Below, piece by piece: positions 9,941 to 21,600 of a stretch of 64,000 bases of DNA. A program made the position numbers and the translations under genes. This DNA comes from Bemisia tabaci. Taxonomy: Eukaryota; Arthropoda; Insecta; Hemiptera; Aleyrodidae. The notes beneath the pieces were generated by a model. It had not been told where the DNA came from. It worked only from the letters and a program-made list of their open reading frames with translations, and searched no databases. Each line of letters begins with the position of its first letter. The first letter of the stretch is position 1. Where the stretch lies: contig NC_092801.1 of assembly GCF_918797505.1 (NCBI RefSeq), forward strand, positions 4,402,001-4,466,000. Reading direction: 5' to 3'.

Positions 9941-10874
9941 AAATGGAGATGTTGCATGTGTGAGGGATTTGCGATTTGACTGTTGATTCTTATGAAAAAG
10001 TTCGCGAGAAACACGATGGTGCCACTGGTTTTCTCTGAAATCATCTCCCAAGCTCAAAAAAAGCTCTCAAGTTGAGGCCAAAATGGAGGAGATATCTCAC
10101 TCTATCCCGAGAGTCCACGTCTAGATCAAGACAAACTCTCCATGCAAAGATGGGGAGCAAATACATTGACAGGGCTGCCACCTTATTTGGGGACTCCAAA
10201 ACTGGGGGAAATGCTTAACCAGGAAAGTGCTTAGAAGTGGCACCAGCTCTCCCACTTACATTACGACTCTATGTACTCTATGGAAGAAAGTGTCCTGCAG
10301 AATTTATGTACCCCTTTTTTTCTCCACTCCGACATCGGTGGCGAATCTTGGAATTTGGTAAAATGGTTTTATCTTCCATTTACAGGCATTAAAAATATCG
10401 ATTTTCGGTGAGGTAATTTGTCTCACCGAGGATCGATCGGTTGACACAGTTTTAAAGGGAGGAACAGTTTTGCCAACCCTTAAATGTTGCCACTGCCCGT
10501 CATTGACAGGTTGTGACTTGCGGGTGCTGACGCATTAGATTATCACCGATTCAATATTGACGGCTGGGGCCTAATTTTAGCGAGATCGCATATTTTCAGC
10601 ACAAAAAATGTGTCGCTACAACACAAAAATTCGGTCAATTTGGAGCACAGGGGAAACTAACACAAAAACAATTAACAAACAGCGTGTGATACCTATACTT
10701 TATGATCTACTACACATCTACTACACATTAACACAAACTTTCGGTAACTTTTTCTTACGGTGTGTTACGCTCAATGACGATACAGCGCAGCTCCTCTTGC
10801 TTGGCCCATCTACGTTTACACAAAAATCATACACTTCACACATATAATCATAATTGTATTATTCTCATGAACAG
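9941..10874. other. no feature recognised
   Basis: About 930 bp without recognised exons or repeats. The ACACAAAAA-rich stretch around 10610-10830 is mildly repetitive. The last part would be intron just before the decayed UGT exon. Confidence 0.35.
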
Positions 10875-11110
10875 AAGCTTCAAGACTGGCTAGATGGAGC
10901 AGAAAGAGGAGCAATTTACTTCAGTCTCGGAAGCAATTTCAAGAGCAAATCGCTGTCTGCTGAAGTGAGGTCAAACTTTGTGAGGTTTTTCAGGGAGCAC
11001 TCGGATTCCCGCGTGGTGTGGAAGTGAGAATTGGATGGAGAAATTCCCGGCCAATCAGATAACATATTGACACAATAGTGGCTGCCACAGGACGGCGTTT
11101 TAGGTGGAGG
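10875..11110 (+). pseudogene. decayed UDP-glucuronosyltransferase exon
   Basis: After an ACAG acceptor, the frame reads LQDWLDGAERGAIYFSLGSN, the UGT 'L-x-x-W-L-D-x-A-x-x-G-x-I-Y-F-S-L-G-S' block. It continues to SRVVWK, where the family has W-K-W-E. The second Trp is TGA here. Reading on gives ELDGEIPGQSDNILTQ, then TAG where the family has Lys or Arg before WLPQ. Two stops in otherwise well-kept sequence argue for a recent pseudogene. Beyond WLPQDGVL the similarity is lost, and a MITE has inserted at 11126. Confidence 0.8.
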
Positions 11111-11125
11111 ATCTCACGATCAAAT

Positions 11126-11262
11126 GGACTGCATTTTTCAATTTGGAACTATAAATTCTGGCTCTTCTGGAAAAACACTCATGTGCATAGGGAAAATAAT
11201 GGCACATACGTTGTTTTTAAACCGGGCTGGAATTTATAGTTCCAAATTGCAAAATGTAGTCC
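11126..11262. mobile_element. MITE family L, copy 2
   Basis: Palindromic 137 bp, GGACTGC ... GTAGTCC, flanked by AAAT (11122-11125 and 11263-11266). Inserted just after the decayed UGT exon. Confidence 0.85.
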
Positions 11263-11579
11263 AAATCATCTTCTATATATTGTGTTTTCGCCTTAGTGAT
11301 TTAGCTTTAGGTTCATCCGCATTCTAGGATATTGTGTAAGTTCTACATTTTAGACGCGATTTAACTCGGAGTCTCGACAAAGTAACCAACGTCTTGTTGC
11401 AAGGCACACGTTCCGCACACACCATTTAGAATGCGCTATCTTAGGAAAGCCAACATGGCGTTTGAAAATAAACCCACCTGGAAAATGAGTGCAACTGAAC
11501 TAAATCTTGGCAGAGGGATTACGCGGTCGGAGAGATATCGTCACCTTCTGGGTAACTTAACACAAGCGCCATGCGTAAT

Positions 11580-11890
11580 CAATAACGTTTAGCATGATTT
11601 TTGAACTTCATTAGAGGAAAAAGTGACTTGATTCAAGCAGAAATATGCTCAAATTTACCGCCGAGAAGATTTCCTTATGAAGCAATGAAGAAAAAAATGC
11701 GTGTGTACAGAGGAAAAGATGCGTGAGTAAAAAGGAAAATCACTTACATCAAGCAGAAACCCGCTTTCATTCAGCGATTTTATTCTTGATTCAAAATAAG
11801 ATCTTTTTGACGGCATACTCAAGAATGTGTCTAAATCAAGTCACTTTTTTCTCTAATGAAATTAAAAAATTAGGCTAAACGTCATTGAAT
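11580..11890. mobile_element. foldback element
   Basis: Inverted repeat: AACGTTTAGCATGATTTTTG and GAGGAAAAAGTGACTTGATT on the left pair with AAATCAAGTCACTTTTTTCT and AGGCTAAACGTCATTG on the right. The middle has a further GCAGAAA/TTTCTGC-type pairing. Confidence 0.6.
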
Positions 11891-12074
11891 ATGGATGCTA
11901 GGACTAAGTAAGTTTTTGGACTTTCGCTCTCTTTTCGTGCCGTAGTATCTTATACTTTGCGAGGAAAGCTCCGTACTTTTTAAGGATGCCTTTTATTCTT
12001 CATTGTTGGAGCGCCTTCAATTTCGTATGATACTGTGCAGTACCTCTGGCGTGAAATAGTTGCTTGAGGCGCCT

Positions 12075-12190
12075 TGGCACGCTGCGCATTAGCGCCTACA
12101 AACCTAACTAGGATACTTCGCGCATTGCGCAATGCGTGAAGTATCCGTTTAGGTTTGTAGGCGCCAGTGCGCGTTTTGCGCTGGCAGCAC
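12075..12190. mobile_element. hairpin repeat family C, copy 1
   Basis: GCGCCTACAAACCTAA and its complement TTAGGTTTGTAGGCGC surround GATACTTC / GAAGTATC and the self-complementary GCGCATTGCGCAATGCG. Related sequence with two tandem hairpins lies at about 61965-62125. Confidence 0.65.
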
Positions 12191-12421
12191 GTCAAGCCGT
12201 TCCGTTTTGTGTTAGGCTCTAATATTAAAAATCGGGGAGTCAGCGTTTTTCAACTCATGATTTTGAAATTTTTGCACACTCTGTATGGATTATTCTCATT
12301 TTAATTGATGAAAAAAATATGTATTAAAGGAAAATATAATGTGTGTTCTATAAATGTTCAGGTCTACATGGAGCTCTAAGAGAATTGAGTGACCCACCAT
12401 TGCAAATTTAACATCTTTTAG

Positions 12422-12562
12422 GATGGAATTTAGTCTCAAGGAAACTGTGAGCTATGCATTGCTATCACCAAAAAAAGCAACCAGCTTTAGCTTTCGCTAT
12501 GAGAAAACTCAATAAGTATGTACGGTTAAATGAATTCATGGTTCATGGCGTCATGGATCAGG
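12422..12562 (+). repeat. dispersed direct repeat R1, copy 2
   Basis: Aligns with 1622-1772 in the same orientation. No coding capacity seen. Confidence 0.6.
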
Positions 12563-12862
12563 GTTCTAAGTATAGAAGGGTTTCTTGTATATCATTCCGA
12601 CGCTTCTTATGAACCATACGTTCGATTTATACTGCAAATTTCTGAAAAACTGACAACCATGCGTTGATGGTTCTTTTGTAGGTGTATGTTTTAGATGGAT
12701 TTAGGGATAATATTTTAACAACAAATCAGTAAAATGCACTCTTATTATATATTCTTAAGTTACAAAATACGCAACGAAATACATAAATTTCAAAATTTAT
12801 AACCACCAGCTCCACGTTTTCCCACCAAAACTCCGTCTGCGCTGCCGTGAGCAGTCAAAAAT

Positions 12863-13115
12863 GGACCGCGTTTAACAGAAAGGAACCAAGCCACATCAGC
12901 TATTGCCAAATTTAATTGGGCAATTTAATTTTTTACGAGAGAATGTTTGTGTGGATTCCTTTGAAAATTTTAAGGAATTTGCTTTGCACTGTAGAGAAAA
13001 TCCACTGAAATTTGCACGAAAATCCGCACATCCGTTTTCATGTAAAACATTAAATTGCTCGATTAAATTTGGCAATGGCCGATGTGGCTTGGTTCCTTTC
13101 TGTTTAACGCGGTCC
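12863..13115. mobile_element. MITE family M, copy 1
   Basis: A 253-bp near-perfect palindrome. Ends are GGACCGCGTTTAACAGAAAG / CTTTCTGTTTAACGCGGTCC, flanked by AAAT on both sides. Other copies: three in tandem at 43837-44604 and one inside a hAT MITE at 55163-55558. Confidence 0.85.
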
Positions 13116-13339
13116 AAATATGCACCAGGAAAGTTTTACGGGTAAGATCACCATATAGATAGTGTAACTTTATAAATACACTTAATTGATAGCGGTCAAA
13201 ACCAATAACATGTTGATTATACCATTGAAAGATGAATTTACTAACGTCGTGAAAAAATAACCAACGTAGTGATACAAATACCACTATCAGGAGTTTCGAC
13301 AACTACTCATTCAGAGTTTATTGACATTAATAAAATGGT

Positions 13340-13830
13340 TATTTTAGCCATAGTTTTTCACCAATGTGTACGGATATTCCAATGCTGCCAACTTTCTCCC
13401 GATAAAATGTATATTTTCGGAAAAAACTACGTATGTTATACATCTTCGTTTTTAAAAAAAGTTTGCAATTTCCGCAAAAAATTTAATGACAAAATCCCAT
13501 GCTATCTAGAAAATTCTATTATTCTATAGTCAGCAGCGTTCGAATGTTCACAAAGCGTTTTACCGCACACTGCTCCTCCTAGAATTTCTTCGAGAGCTAT
13601 CATTTGCTTCGAATACCCACGTGCCTATTTGTCGTCCTCCGGTGTTACCAGTCGCCCAGTTTTCAGTGTCCATCGCTGTGACGATATTTGATGACATGCG
13701 GCACGGTTAATAATCTACGCGTGACTGCTTGATCCAATGAAACGCCCGCAAAAGCTGATGATACCAATTTTGATACAATTGTAAACCGCCGCTGTAGTTG
13801 AAGAAAAACCTTGCGCCTGATGTCTGAATA
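13340..13830. repeat. dispersed repeat R2, copy 2 (uninterrupted)
   Basis: The unbroken counterpart of 2820-3815 and the empty-site reference for the two insertions there. No coding capacity recognised. Confidence 0.6.
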
Positions 13831-14691
13831 GTCCAGTTGCCCAAGATGGTTCTTTAATCTGACTTGCTGCTTGAATTAAACCTGCCAAATATGCTTTGAG
13901 ACATCTTGAAGTTAAGGTAGCCAGTTAGGAGGGGCAAAATAGTTCCTCGAACGAAAAAGGATTCATGGGAATGGGCACTACATGATTAGTGCTCCGCATT
14001 TCTCTTTTGAGATTATGATTCATTTTCAGACGCAAAAAGTAACGAGTTAACCAGAAACCGGGGACATTTTTATAAAAATGCAAAAATTCAAGTTTGTAGA
14101 GAAAACATTAATTTCCATGAAAGGAATAAAAGCAAAACAATCAAATGACATTACCATTAGAAATTCTTTGATACCTAGAAATTAAAAGCAAAACAATAAA
14201 ACCAGTGGACCGATTGAAAAATTACAAACTCGAAAAAATGGAAATGCGAAAGGCATTACTCAAAAACAACTTGAGACACTTGATCCAGGATTCGTTAGGG
14301 GTTTTTTTTTTTTTTTTAGCTTCTTGGCAAATAGTTCGGAAAAAATGTACATTCCTCGCCTGGATAGTGTCTCACATTACCCCAGTAAAAATTGCCAGCC
14401 AGCATTAGTTTTTATTTACCAGGAACGCTTCCCAGATTAAGTTTCAATTTGCACTTCTCAAAATATGAGTAGGTAAATTTTCTCCACTAAAAAAAAAACG
14501 ATAAAAACTATTTTGAATATGAAAATTGGATAAAAACTAGAACATGCTGAAAATATTGGTACGTTGTAAATATTATAATATCAATTTACATTCACCCTCA
14601 CGAATGCTTCATTTTCCTACGGATAAAGAATGACTCAACGCTTTGAATCCAATCAGAATCCCTTCGTGTTCATCTGCTTTCATCACTTACT
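13831..14691. other. no feature recognised
   Basis: AT-rich sequence with a T-run near 14302-14318. The portion nearest 14691 is the 3' flank of the minus-strand gene that follows. No canonical AATAAA is seen on the minus strand within ~100 bp of its stop. Confidence 0.4.
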
Positions 14692-15249
14692 TCAATATCC
14701 GTGTTTCTTATCGTGATGTTCCTTGATATGATCGACGATTTCATTATGCTTCCTATCGTGATGTTCCAGGACCTCTTCTAGGATTTCATGCAATCCAGGT
14801 CTCGAACATTCTTGTTTTCCTTCGTTTTTGACACTCCAATTTTCATCGGGCAGATCACGAACGGGTCCTGTCGAGATGGTTCTAATCTCTTTTGCGTTGA
14901 TCGTGAGAACTTCAAATTCGAACATATTATGTACTGTATTATGGGCGGCAATTTGACAAAACAGTTGACCGTTACCTCCTGAGTACAAACCTCCTGCATA
15001 CCATGTGCCGGGGCTGCGTTGCGATTTCACTCTGCAGATTCTACTATTATTAGGACCTTTTTTGTAGACTTGATTCTGGGAAACCCATTTTATTTCGCAA
15101 GTGGAACAACGGTCAAAAATTTCATGGAGGCGATGGAGAGGATCGTGGTGTGGATGGTGTTCAGGATCGTGGTGTGGATGTTCATGGTGAAAATGAGCAA
15201 AAGTAATTTGAAGCAAGCACGTTATTGCGAAGAAAAGTAAAACTTTCAT
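14692..15249 (-). CDS. His-rich secreted protein, possibly DM9-like
   Basis: A 185-residue ORF. I take the ATG at 15249, not the upstream one at 15294, because it starts a textbook signal peptide (MKVLLFFAITCLLQITFA). A His/Asp/Pro-rich stretch follows (HFHHEHPHHDPEHHPHHD), likely metal-binding. The middle domain (about residues 50-125) reads CRVKSQRSPGTWYAGG ... LFCQ ... MFEFEVLT. This has the 'C-R-x ... W-x-x-G-x ... F-x-x-Y/F-E-V-L' layout of DM9/DUF3421 domains, a weak resemblance. The C-terminus repeats EHHDRKH / EHHDKKH. A TATA-like TTTTAAATAG lies at about 15355 with a plausible 5' UTR of ~80 nt, so the gene may be intronless in its coding part. A GTAAGTG directly after the stop may be a 3' UTR donor. 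Salivary or haemolymph secretion is inference. Confidence 0.6.
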   Translation of the reverse strand: MKVLLFFAITCLLQITFAHFHHEHPHHDPEHHPHHDPLHRLHEIFDRCSTCEIKWVSQNQVYKKGPNNSRICRVKSQRSPGTWYAGGLYSGGNGQLFCQIAAHNTVHNMFEFEVLTINAKEIRTISTGPVRDLPDENWSVKNEGKQECSRPGLHEILEEVLEHHDRKHNEIVDHIKEHHDKKHGY

Positions 15250-15370
15250 TTTGTGCTCAGAAATGAGAATAATATAACAGATAAAACCGCGCACGGAGAT
15301 TTAAAGACCAATTTATGATGAAAACACAACTGTAAGCACGTTTTCGTTACACTATTTAAAAGTCAAAGGG
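15250..15370 (-). promoter_or_regulatory. candidate promoter and 5' UTR of the His-rich gene
   Basis: On the minus strand TTTTAAATAG occurs about 105 nt before the ATG, followed by GTGCTTACAGTTGTG, a possible start region. This is position and composition only. Confidence 0.35.
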
Positions 15371-16305
15371 ACTTGAACTGAACTTAAAATAATGGAGGAA
15401 TGAATTCATATTCGTCTTTTATATTAAAAAGAGGTAGATGCTTATTTTTAATGCTCTCACGGTCACAGGATGTGCAGACGGAATGTCTAGCATGATAGCA
15501 GCAGTTATCAATTTTTAAATCATCCTTCTTTACTTAAAAAGTACGTTGAGACCACGGAATGCCTACAAAATTTTGAAAAAAACCCACAATACGAAGATAG
15601 TGGCCTGCTGACCAACAAAACTGATAACATTTTTCCGGCCGACAAAACTGAGAAGTAAAAAAGTTGTATGGCGAAATATTTTTGCAGATTTTCATTTGTC
15701 ACAATTTGGACTATGGCGAGAGGAAAAAAGAAGGCACACAAAATACTATTAGGCATGGTGTTCAAATAGCCATTGACTCACGCCATGTTAAGGGAAATAC
15801 GAAGTAGAAATGGCGAAATATTTCAATTGAAATGAAAATGCATGCGTTCAAGTTTAAAATTAGGTGAAAAGATCGTCGAAAAGTGTTATGAAGATACCTC
15901 GCCGAGAGAGTTGCTCTAATTTTCTATGTGTGGAATATGTTTCACGTTGCAATTCTTGGATTATAAAAATCAATTCCGTTTGTGAGCCTCAGTGGTATCA
16001 CTGTGTCTCCTGTATGCGCTACTGTTAACAAAAAAGGGAAGTTTTAGTGAGGCGAGATACTTCACTTCACTTATTGTTGGTGTCAGTCAGTTTTCTGTTG
16101 CTCGCTGCAAGAGGAACACAGTCGTAATAGTGAATAGAGCAGTAAGTGCATGCTGAGATGAATCTCGAAACACATAAAGAATGTGCTAACCATAGCTCAT
16201 ACACAAACGCAGTTACGGCTCTCTTCACTAGCACGGCAGAGCGGCCTGCAATGCAACTCCAAGTGCCATTTGGGCCCTTGTAACAACAAGTAACCACTGT
16301 ACACT
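15371..16305. other. no feature recognised
   Basis: Sequence upstream of the His-rich gene. The several short ORFs have no recognisable similarity. Confidence 0.35.
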
Positions 16306-16420
16306 CAAAAAGACGGCAATTCTTCGAATAGTGTTAAAAGGACGACAATTCTTCGAAGAATGTTAAAAGGACGGCAATTCTTCGAATAATGTTAGAAGGA
16401 CGGCAATTCTTCGAATATGT
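16306..16420 (+). repeat. 29-bp tandem repeat, about four units
   Basis: Four imperfect copies of GACGGCAATTCTTCGAATA followed by TGTTAAAAG. Unit length is 29 bp and the last unit is partial. TTCGAA within the unit is self-complementary. Confidence 0.8.
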
Positions 16421-16669
16421 GATTCTTAATGAAGTTTGGCCTGAAAATTTTCATGCATAACGCAAAGCGTTCAGGGGGCCAGCCCCCTAATATAACATCA
16501 ATTCTAAATCGAACGACATATGGGCCGAACAACGAACGAGTTAGTACCTGCTTTAAAGAAAATGAATAAAAAAAAAAAAAATTATTGTTATTTGGCCTAG
16601 GCTGGATCTAAAAAAGTGACGTGCCGTGATAAATGAGGATTTTTTTTGTTTTGCACACAAGATGTCTTC

Positions 16670-16915
16670 ACTTTCCGTCCTAGGTATCGCAAGCGCTATG
16701 TGACGTTTGAAATTTCCGCCGCCGTTTAATGTTTTTACAGAGAAATTTTTGGTTGAATCCGTTTAAAAATTTCAATGAATTTTATCGGCGGCACAAAGAA
16801 AATTTCACTGAATTTTCGGACAGCTCCGTTGAACAATTATTTTTCTGTATAAAAATAGAATGGCAATTAATATACGTCGCATGGCGCTTGTAATAATTCG
16901 GCCGGAAGGTGACAA
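16670..16915. mobile_element. foldback MITE family P, copy 2 (degraded)
   Basis: Shares GCGCTATGTGACGTTTGAAA, TTTCCGCCGCCG, GGCGGCACAAAGAAAATTTC and GTCGCATGGCGCTTG with 3140-3395. One arm has lost part of its end. Confidence 0.6.
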
Positions 16916-17698
16916 TATGATCAGAACGCTTAATTGGTGGCGCGCGGGAAATTGATCTAAGGAAGCGTACGTTACGAGTTTACGCCAGGCATGAAACTCT
17001 CTCCGGGTGCGAACCAAACGGGTTCCTAAAAAACCTAACCTAACCTAACTCTTGACTCTTCACTTTGCTCTACAATTTTCTCTGTTCCTCTGTTAAAGAA
17101 AACTTCATAGTTGGCGTGGGGCTCAGAATTGTTATTGATATGTATATTGACGAGAGGTCAGAAGATAAGTTACAGCAGTTATGAGATTAGGGAATTACTT
17201 TATCAAAACATGTCTTTGTTTCAAGTGAACGGATCTTATTCGTTCGTTTTGATAAGTCGACTGAAAAAGCTGTTGGTGGATTGAGAAAGATTGTGCTGCG
17301 AATTGTAAAAAAATGTGCATGATTTCCCTCGATTTCAGTTGATGCAAGCAAACGATCTCATAAAGGTAAGTGCGCACGTATTGTAATGCACCCCATAAGA
17401 ACCGAGTAATAATACTCTTAGTTTCAATATACATAGACACGGAAAAGAATTTAAGAATAGACGAAAACTGTAAAAGTCAATTACACTGTTAAAAATCGTT
17501 GATTCCGTCCGACGGAAAATCCGGAGTGAGAATGAACGCGGGAGTGCGGTTCAGCGCGTAGGTGCTGAGACGGGCTGCATGTGTAGTCAAAGCACTCCGC
17601 ACCGGAGCTGCAGTACGGCCCGGAGTCACGCGCACCTTCTCTCCCTCGCACTAGCGCTATATACTGTCTCTTCTCCCCTTTAAGCCTACCACTCTCAG

Positions 17699-18165
17699 AA
17701 TGAAAATGAAAAATTTAAAGAGAAAAAAATAGAAAAAATAATAGAATAGTGGAAATAATAGAATAGTCGAAATTATGGTATAACAGAGACAATAGAAAAG
17801 AAATAAAATAAAGTAAATCAAATATATGATAAAATGAAGTCAAAGACTAAATTGAAGTAAATAATTAGAGGGAGCAAGGAGATAAAGAAAAAAATAAAAT
17901 AAGGGAAACAACTAAATGATGTTAAAGAATAGAATGAATTTTAAGAGTAAAGTGAAGTCCAAAAATTATGATGAAGTATTAAAAGAGATCACAGTAAATA
18001 TAAAACAAAGTAAAGGAATGAGAAGTAAATAATTAAAGAAAAAAAAATGAAGTGCTTGAAAAAATAAAATAGAGTGAAGAAAAAATAGAGACAACAAGGA
18101 AATAAAACGAAGTAAAACGATAAAATATAGTTAAAAAATATAGTAAAGTAAACTAAATACACGGA
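17699..18165 (+). repeat. strand-asymmetric purine-rich low-complexity tract
   Basis: About 470 bp of A/G-rich sequence with some T and very little C on the plus strand, made of degenerate words such as GAAATAAAA, AAAGTAAA and ATAGAATAG. It lies between two G+C-richer stretches (17490-17690 and 18420-18640). No ORF. Confidence 0.7.
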
Positions 18166-18247
18166 CAAATCCAGGTAGATTGAAAATATCTTAGCGGCCC
18201 GTTCAAATCGACGTTAAATACCGTTTTTGCGTCCCACTCATGCATCG

Positions 18248-18320
18248 TTCGCTATAGCTCAATCGGTAGGGTCGACGGTTAGTGTTTGGTAGGTCCCGGG
18301 TTCAATTCCCAAGGTAGATA
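18248..18320 (+). other. tRNA-derived sequence (SINE head or tRNA pseudogene)
   Basis: A pol III A-box-like TAGCTCAATCGG at 18255-18266 and a B-box-like GGTTCAATTCC at 18299-18309 are spaced exactly as in a tRNA (positions 8 and 52). The D-arm can pair (GCTC with GGGT), but the anticodon stem (GACGG versus TTGGT) and the outer T-stem do not, so it is not a functional tRNA. A tail-like T-rich stretch begins near 18365. This fits a SINE head, but no second copy is in the window. Confidence 0.5.
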
Positions 18321-18639
18321 GAAAATTTCTAACCTTCAAATTCGGTTAAATCACGTACCAATGGTTTCTTTATTTTTATTTTTCATGGTTTCAAAAATTA
18401 TTTCCACAATTAACCCCTTTCCACCATCCCCTAGCTGCGAACCCCTAAATTTGCGGCTCCCGCGAATCCGTCCGGCGTCGGAGTGATTTCTATGCGTACG
18501 GCACCCAAAATCCGTCCAGCCGATTCTCCGTCGGAGTGACTCCTCGGTCCGGCGAAGTGAGGGCCCGTTCTTACTCGCGCTTGTGCTGAGTCTCACTCCG
18601 TTATTTAAGCGCTCAGCCGATAGGCGGCGCTTTTTGATT

Positions 18640-21600
18640 TCGATTTGCCACTAGAGCTCTAGTATAGTAGGGCGCTCAAGCGATCAAATGGCGCACCAAC
18701 TCATCGATGCACGAAACGCCATTTATACTTTTTTTTTTTTTGATTACCTCATTATGCCTCTGTGAATACGATTAAATGCAAATTAGCGTAAGAAATAAAT
18801 AACAGTCCTAAAACTCTCTTTGCTATGCGGTTTATAGTTATCCTATAATTACTTCTGAAAGTTCAAGATTCGCGTTCTGTTTTCCGAAAACTTTTCCACC
18901 GGTGATAACCTTATTCGGAGACCTTAGTAGAATTCGCCTACATCTAGGTTATGTGTCTTTGACCTAGGTACTGGAGAGTATTGCCATCCTTTTGCCCTTC
19001 TCTGATTGGTTCATGAGTTTTGGCGTCTTTGGCCCTCTTCTGGCTTAATAAGATCAATGTTCATTTTCTGTAGGTACATAGCCGCGATTCAGATTCAGAT
19101 GACACTACTCTCCCGTATTTGCTTCTCGCGTCTCGCTTACTCCTTTGTGTTTTCATATTTCGTCCATCTCCCTCCATCCATAATTAATTCCATAATCCAT
19201 CCGCCTCGTTTAAGATTGTGTTGTGAAATTTAAGATTGTGAAATTGTCTGAAATTTGAAGCATAATATTTTGGAATTATTCAAAGTATGTCGTGTCTTGT
19301 CTTCAGACTCGTTCTGCCCACCTCGTGAAGTTTGTGAAAGTTTCTGAAGTATAATGCTGTGAAATTATTTGACCAATTATCATGCTACCTCAGAGACTGT
19401 TTTAGTGTTTTTGGGTTAATTAAAGTATGTCAGGTAGGAGATCTGCCATTTGCGATACATGCAAAATGCTTCATTATACTAGTGTACCACAGTTGTTCTC
19501 AAGCACCAATTACAACACGGTTTGCATTTTTATGCTGAATAGCATAGATAAACGACTGGAGCATTTTGCGCAGCTCAAGCGCAGGGATTTGTACCTTCGT
19601 AATTGTCACCACCTCATCGCTGCAAATTATGAAAAGGACCGCTCGAGTGTATCCTTGATCATAGAATATCTGTTATTCTCAAAGCGATGTCGTCATCACA
19701 TCCCTGTCAGTTCACAACTTCTAATTATTGAGTTTAACTAGGTGTCAAAAAATCTGAGATATCTGAAGTAGCAGAAAATTGTGTACCTACTTTCAAAGTC
19801 TAAGATTTTTTGCGGCACCGACAGTTTCATAAATCTTCCTTATAACACTCTACTCTGAAACCGCTACATTCTACCTCTCACATTGCTCCATAACAAAGGT
19901 ATGTGTTAGCCTCTTATTTGTACTAAAAATTCTAGGTTTCATGACTCATTTACTCATTCACTCTCTGGTGAATTTGGTTCCGTCAGATTCATTGCAAGAC
20001 ACCTTATGTGTTATCTCCGCAGACCTAACACAGACATTTGAACGCTCAATGAGAGCAAAATTTCAACTGGCCTGTTGTCTACTTTTCAGTAAAGAGGGTA
20101 AATAACCTTCCTTAAGGACTCCCTTTGAGACGATAAAACAAGGTTTCTCCATTACTTACCGTAAGACGATAATAAGTGTTCCACCAGACTATGTAGGAGA
20201 TGAGGTTGAAAGTTACATCACCTCCATGTGTGAGGAAGTTTTCTTACCTACAACCTGATTTTATGACTTACAATAACAAAAGATACTGCTTTCGCCTGGC
20301 ATTTTTTCATGTGTCGCATCGTCTAATAAACGGGGACCTACATTTACTTGATTCCATGAATAGGTAAAATGGCAGAGAGAATTTCGTCGAATGATCACTA
20401 CGGCCATCTCTCATCCAGTTGGAGAACTTTTACTTACCTTTGATTAAAAAATTCATGAACCATAGAGTTTTTGGAAATTGAGTACACAATATTATTGTGA
20501 AAGATTTTTGAGGTTGAGTCTTTGTTTACATTCTCAAAGTATCAAAAGTTCTACAGTTTCATCGTGTTTCCTCCTAACTTTGTCAGCTTATGAGCAATGG
20601 CTCCTAATTTACTCAACTCCTCAGCAGGCCAAAACTCTATACCTCTACAGATACATATGAGAATCATGCGTTTCAACGAAACCTACGAGTCCTCTTATCA
20701 TCACTCAGGAACCACCGATCTTTTCTGCAGGTGTCATGGACCATTCATGACAAATACTGTTGCAACCACCCTTATCCTAGGTACATATCTATGCATAGTA
20801 ATTCTAGTGATCAGCTCCATACTCACAATGTAATTTCTGTAAAATACAGTTGGACGGTGGAATTACCAGACCCCGTATCTCGGTTTGCGACGTTGTAGAC
20901 TTCCTTTCATACTTTCTTCTTTACACAGAAAACCAACCAACATCAATTTATAAAAACTTCTGCAATTTTTCTTCTCTGTGCAAAGAAAACTCTGTGAAAA
21001 CCAAGGAGGAAAAATGATTTGTTCTCTGTCAAAAGAATAAAATGGGAGCGGAGATTTTTAAGCACCGCAAACGAGATACATGGTCTGCTAGTTTCACTGT
21101 TGACTTGTTACGACATACCTATACCTACAATATCCCTATAGATTACATTGAAGATATTACTGTCCCTGTAACAGTGACTGATTCGAATGTTATCACAGTA
21201 GAGGGTTTCAGATATTTGGGCCAGCATGGTTTATTAATTACACAGAACGTAAGTTACCTTTATAAATTAAGGCGTAGAGGCAACTTCTGCCTTTGGTTGG
21301 CCAGAAATTTCTGTAAACGCATTTAAATTCCTAAAATTTATGAGAAATTCCGAATCTACTAAATGAAAGCAAGGATTTCAGGAGAACATGATTAACAATT
21401 AGCTGTCAGAAGGAAAACTGCGGAAGGAAAGTGGGAAAGATTTTTCACTAAGGCTCAACATAATATGAGGAGGAAAAAATGAATGTAATTTCCGTTTACC
21501 CTGGTTATAATTCTGGTATTGCAAGAATTCTCTTTCTCTATTTACGTAATTACGTATTAGATTATTGTATTGTATGAAATCCTGTTATCACGAAGACAGA

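Noticed and set aside
12896..13145. ORFs on both strands of the family M MITE
   Set aside because: They arise from the palindrome (near mirror translations) and lie within MITE arms.
16805..17017. Minus-strand ORF starting MVRTRREFHAW
   Set aside because: Overlaps the degraded foldback P copy. No similarity.
17026..17048. CCTAACCTAACCTAA run, like the insect telomere repeat
   Set aside because: Only about three units in a gene-bearing region. An interstitial chance run, not a telomere.
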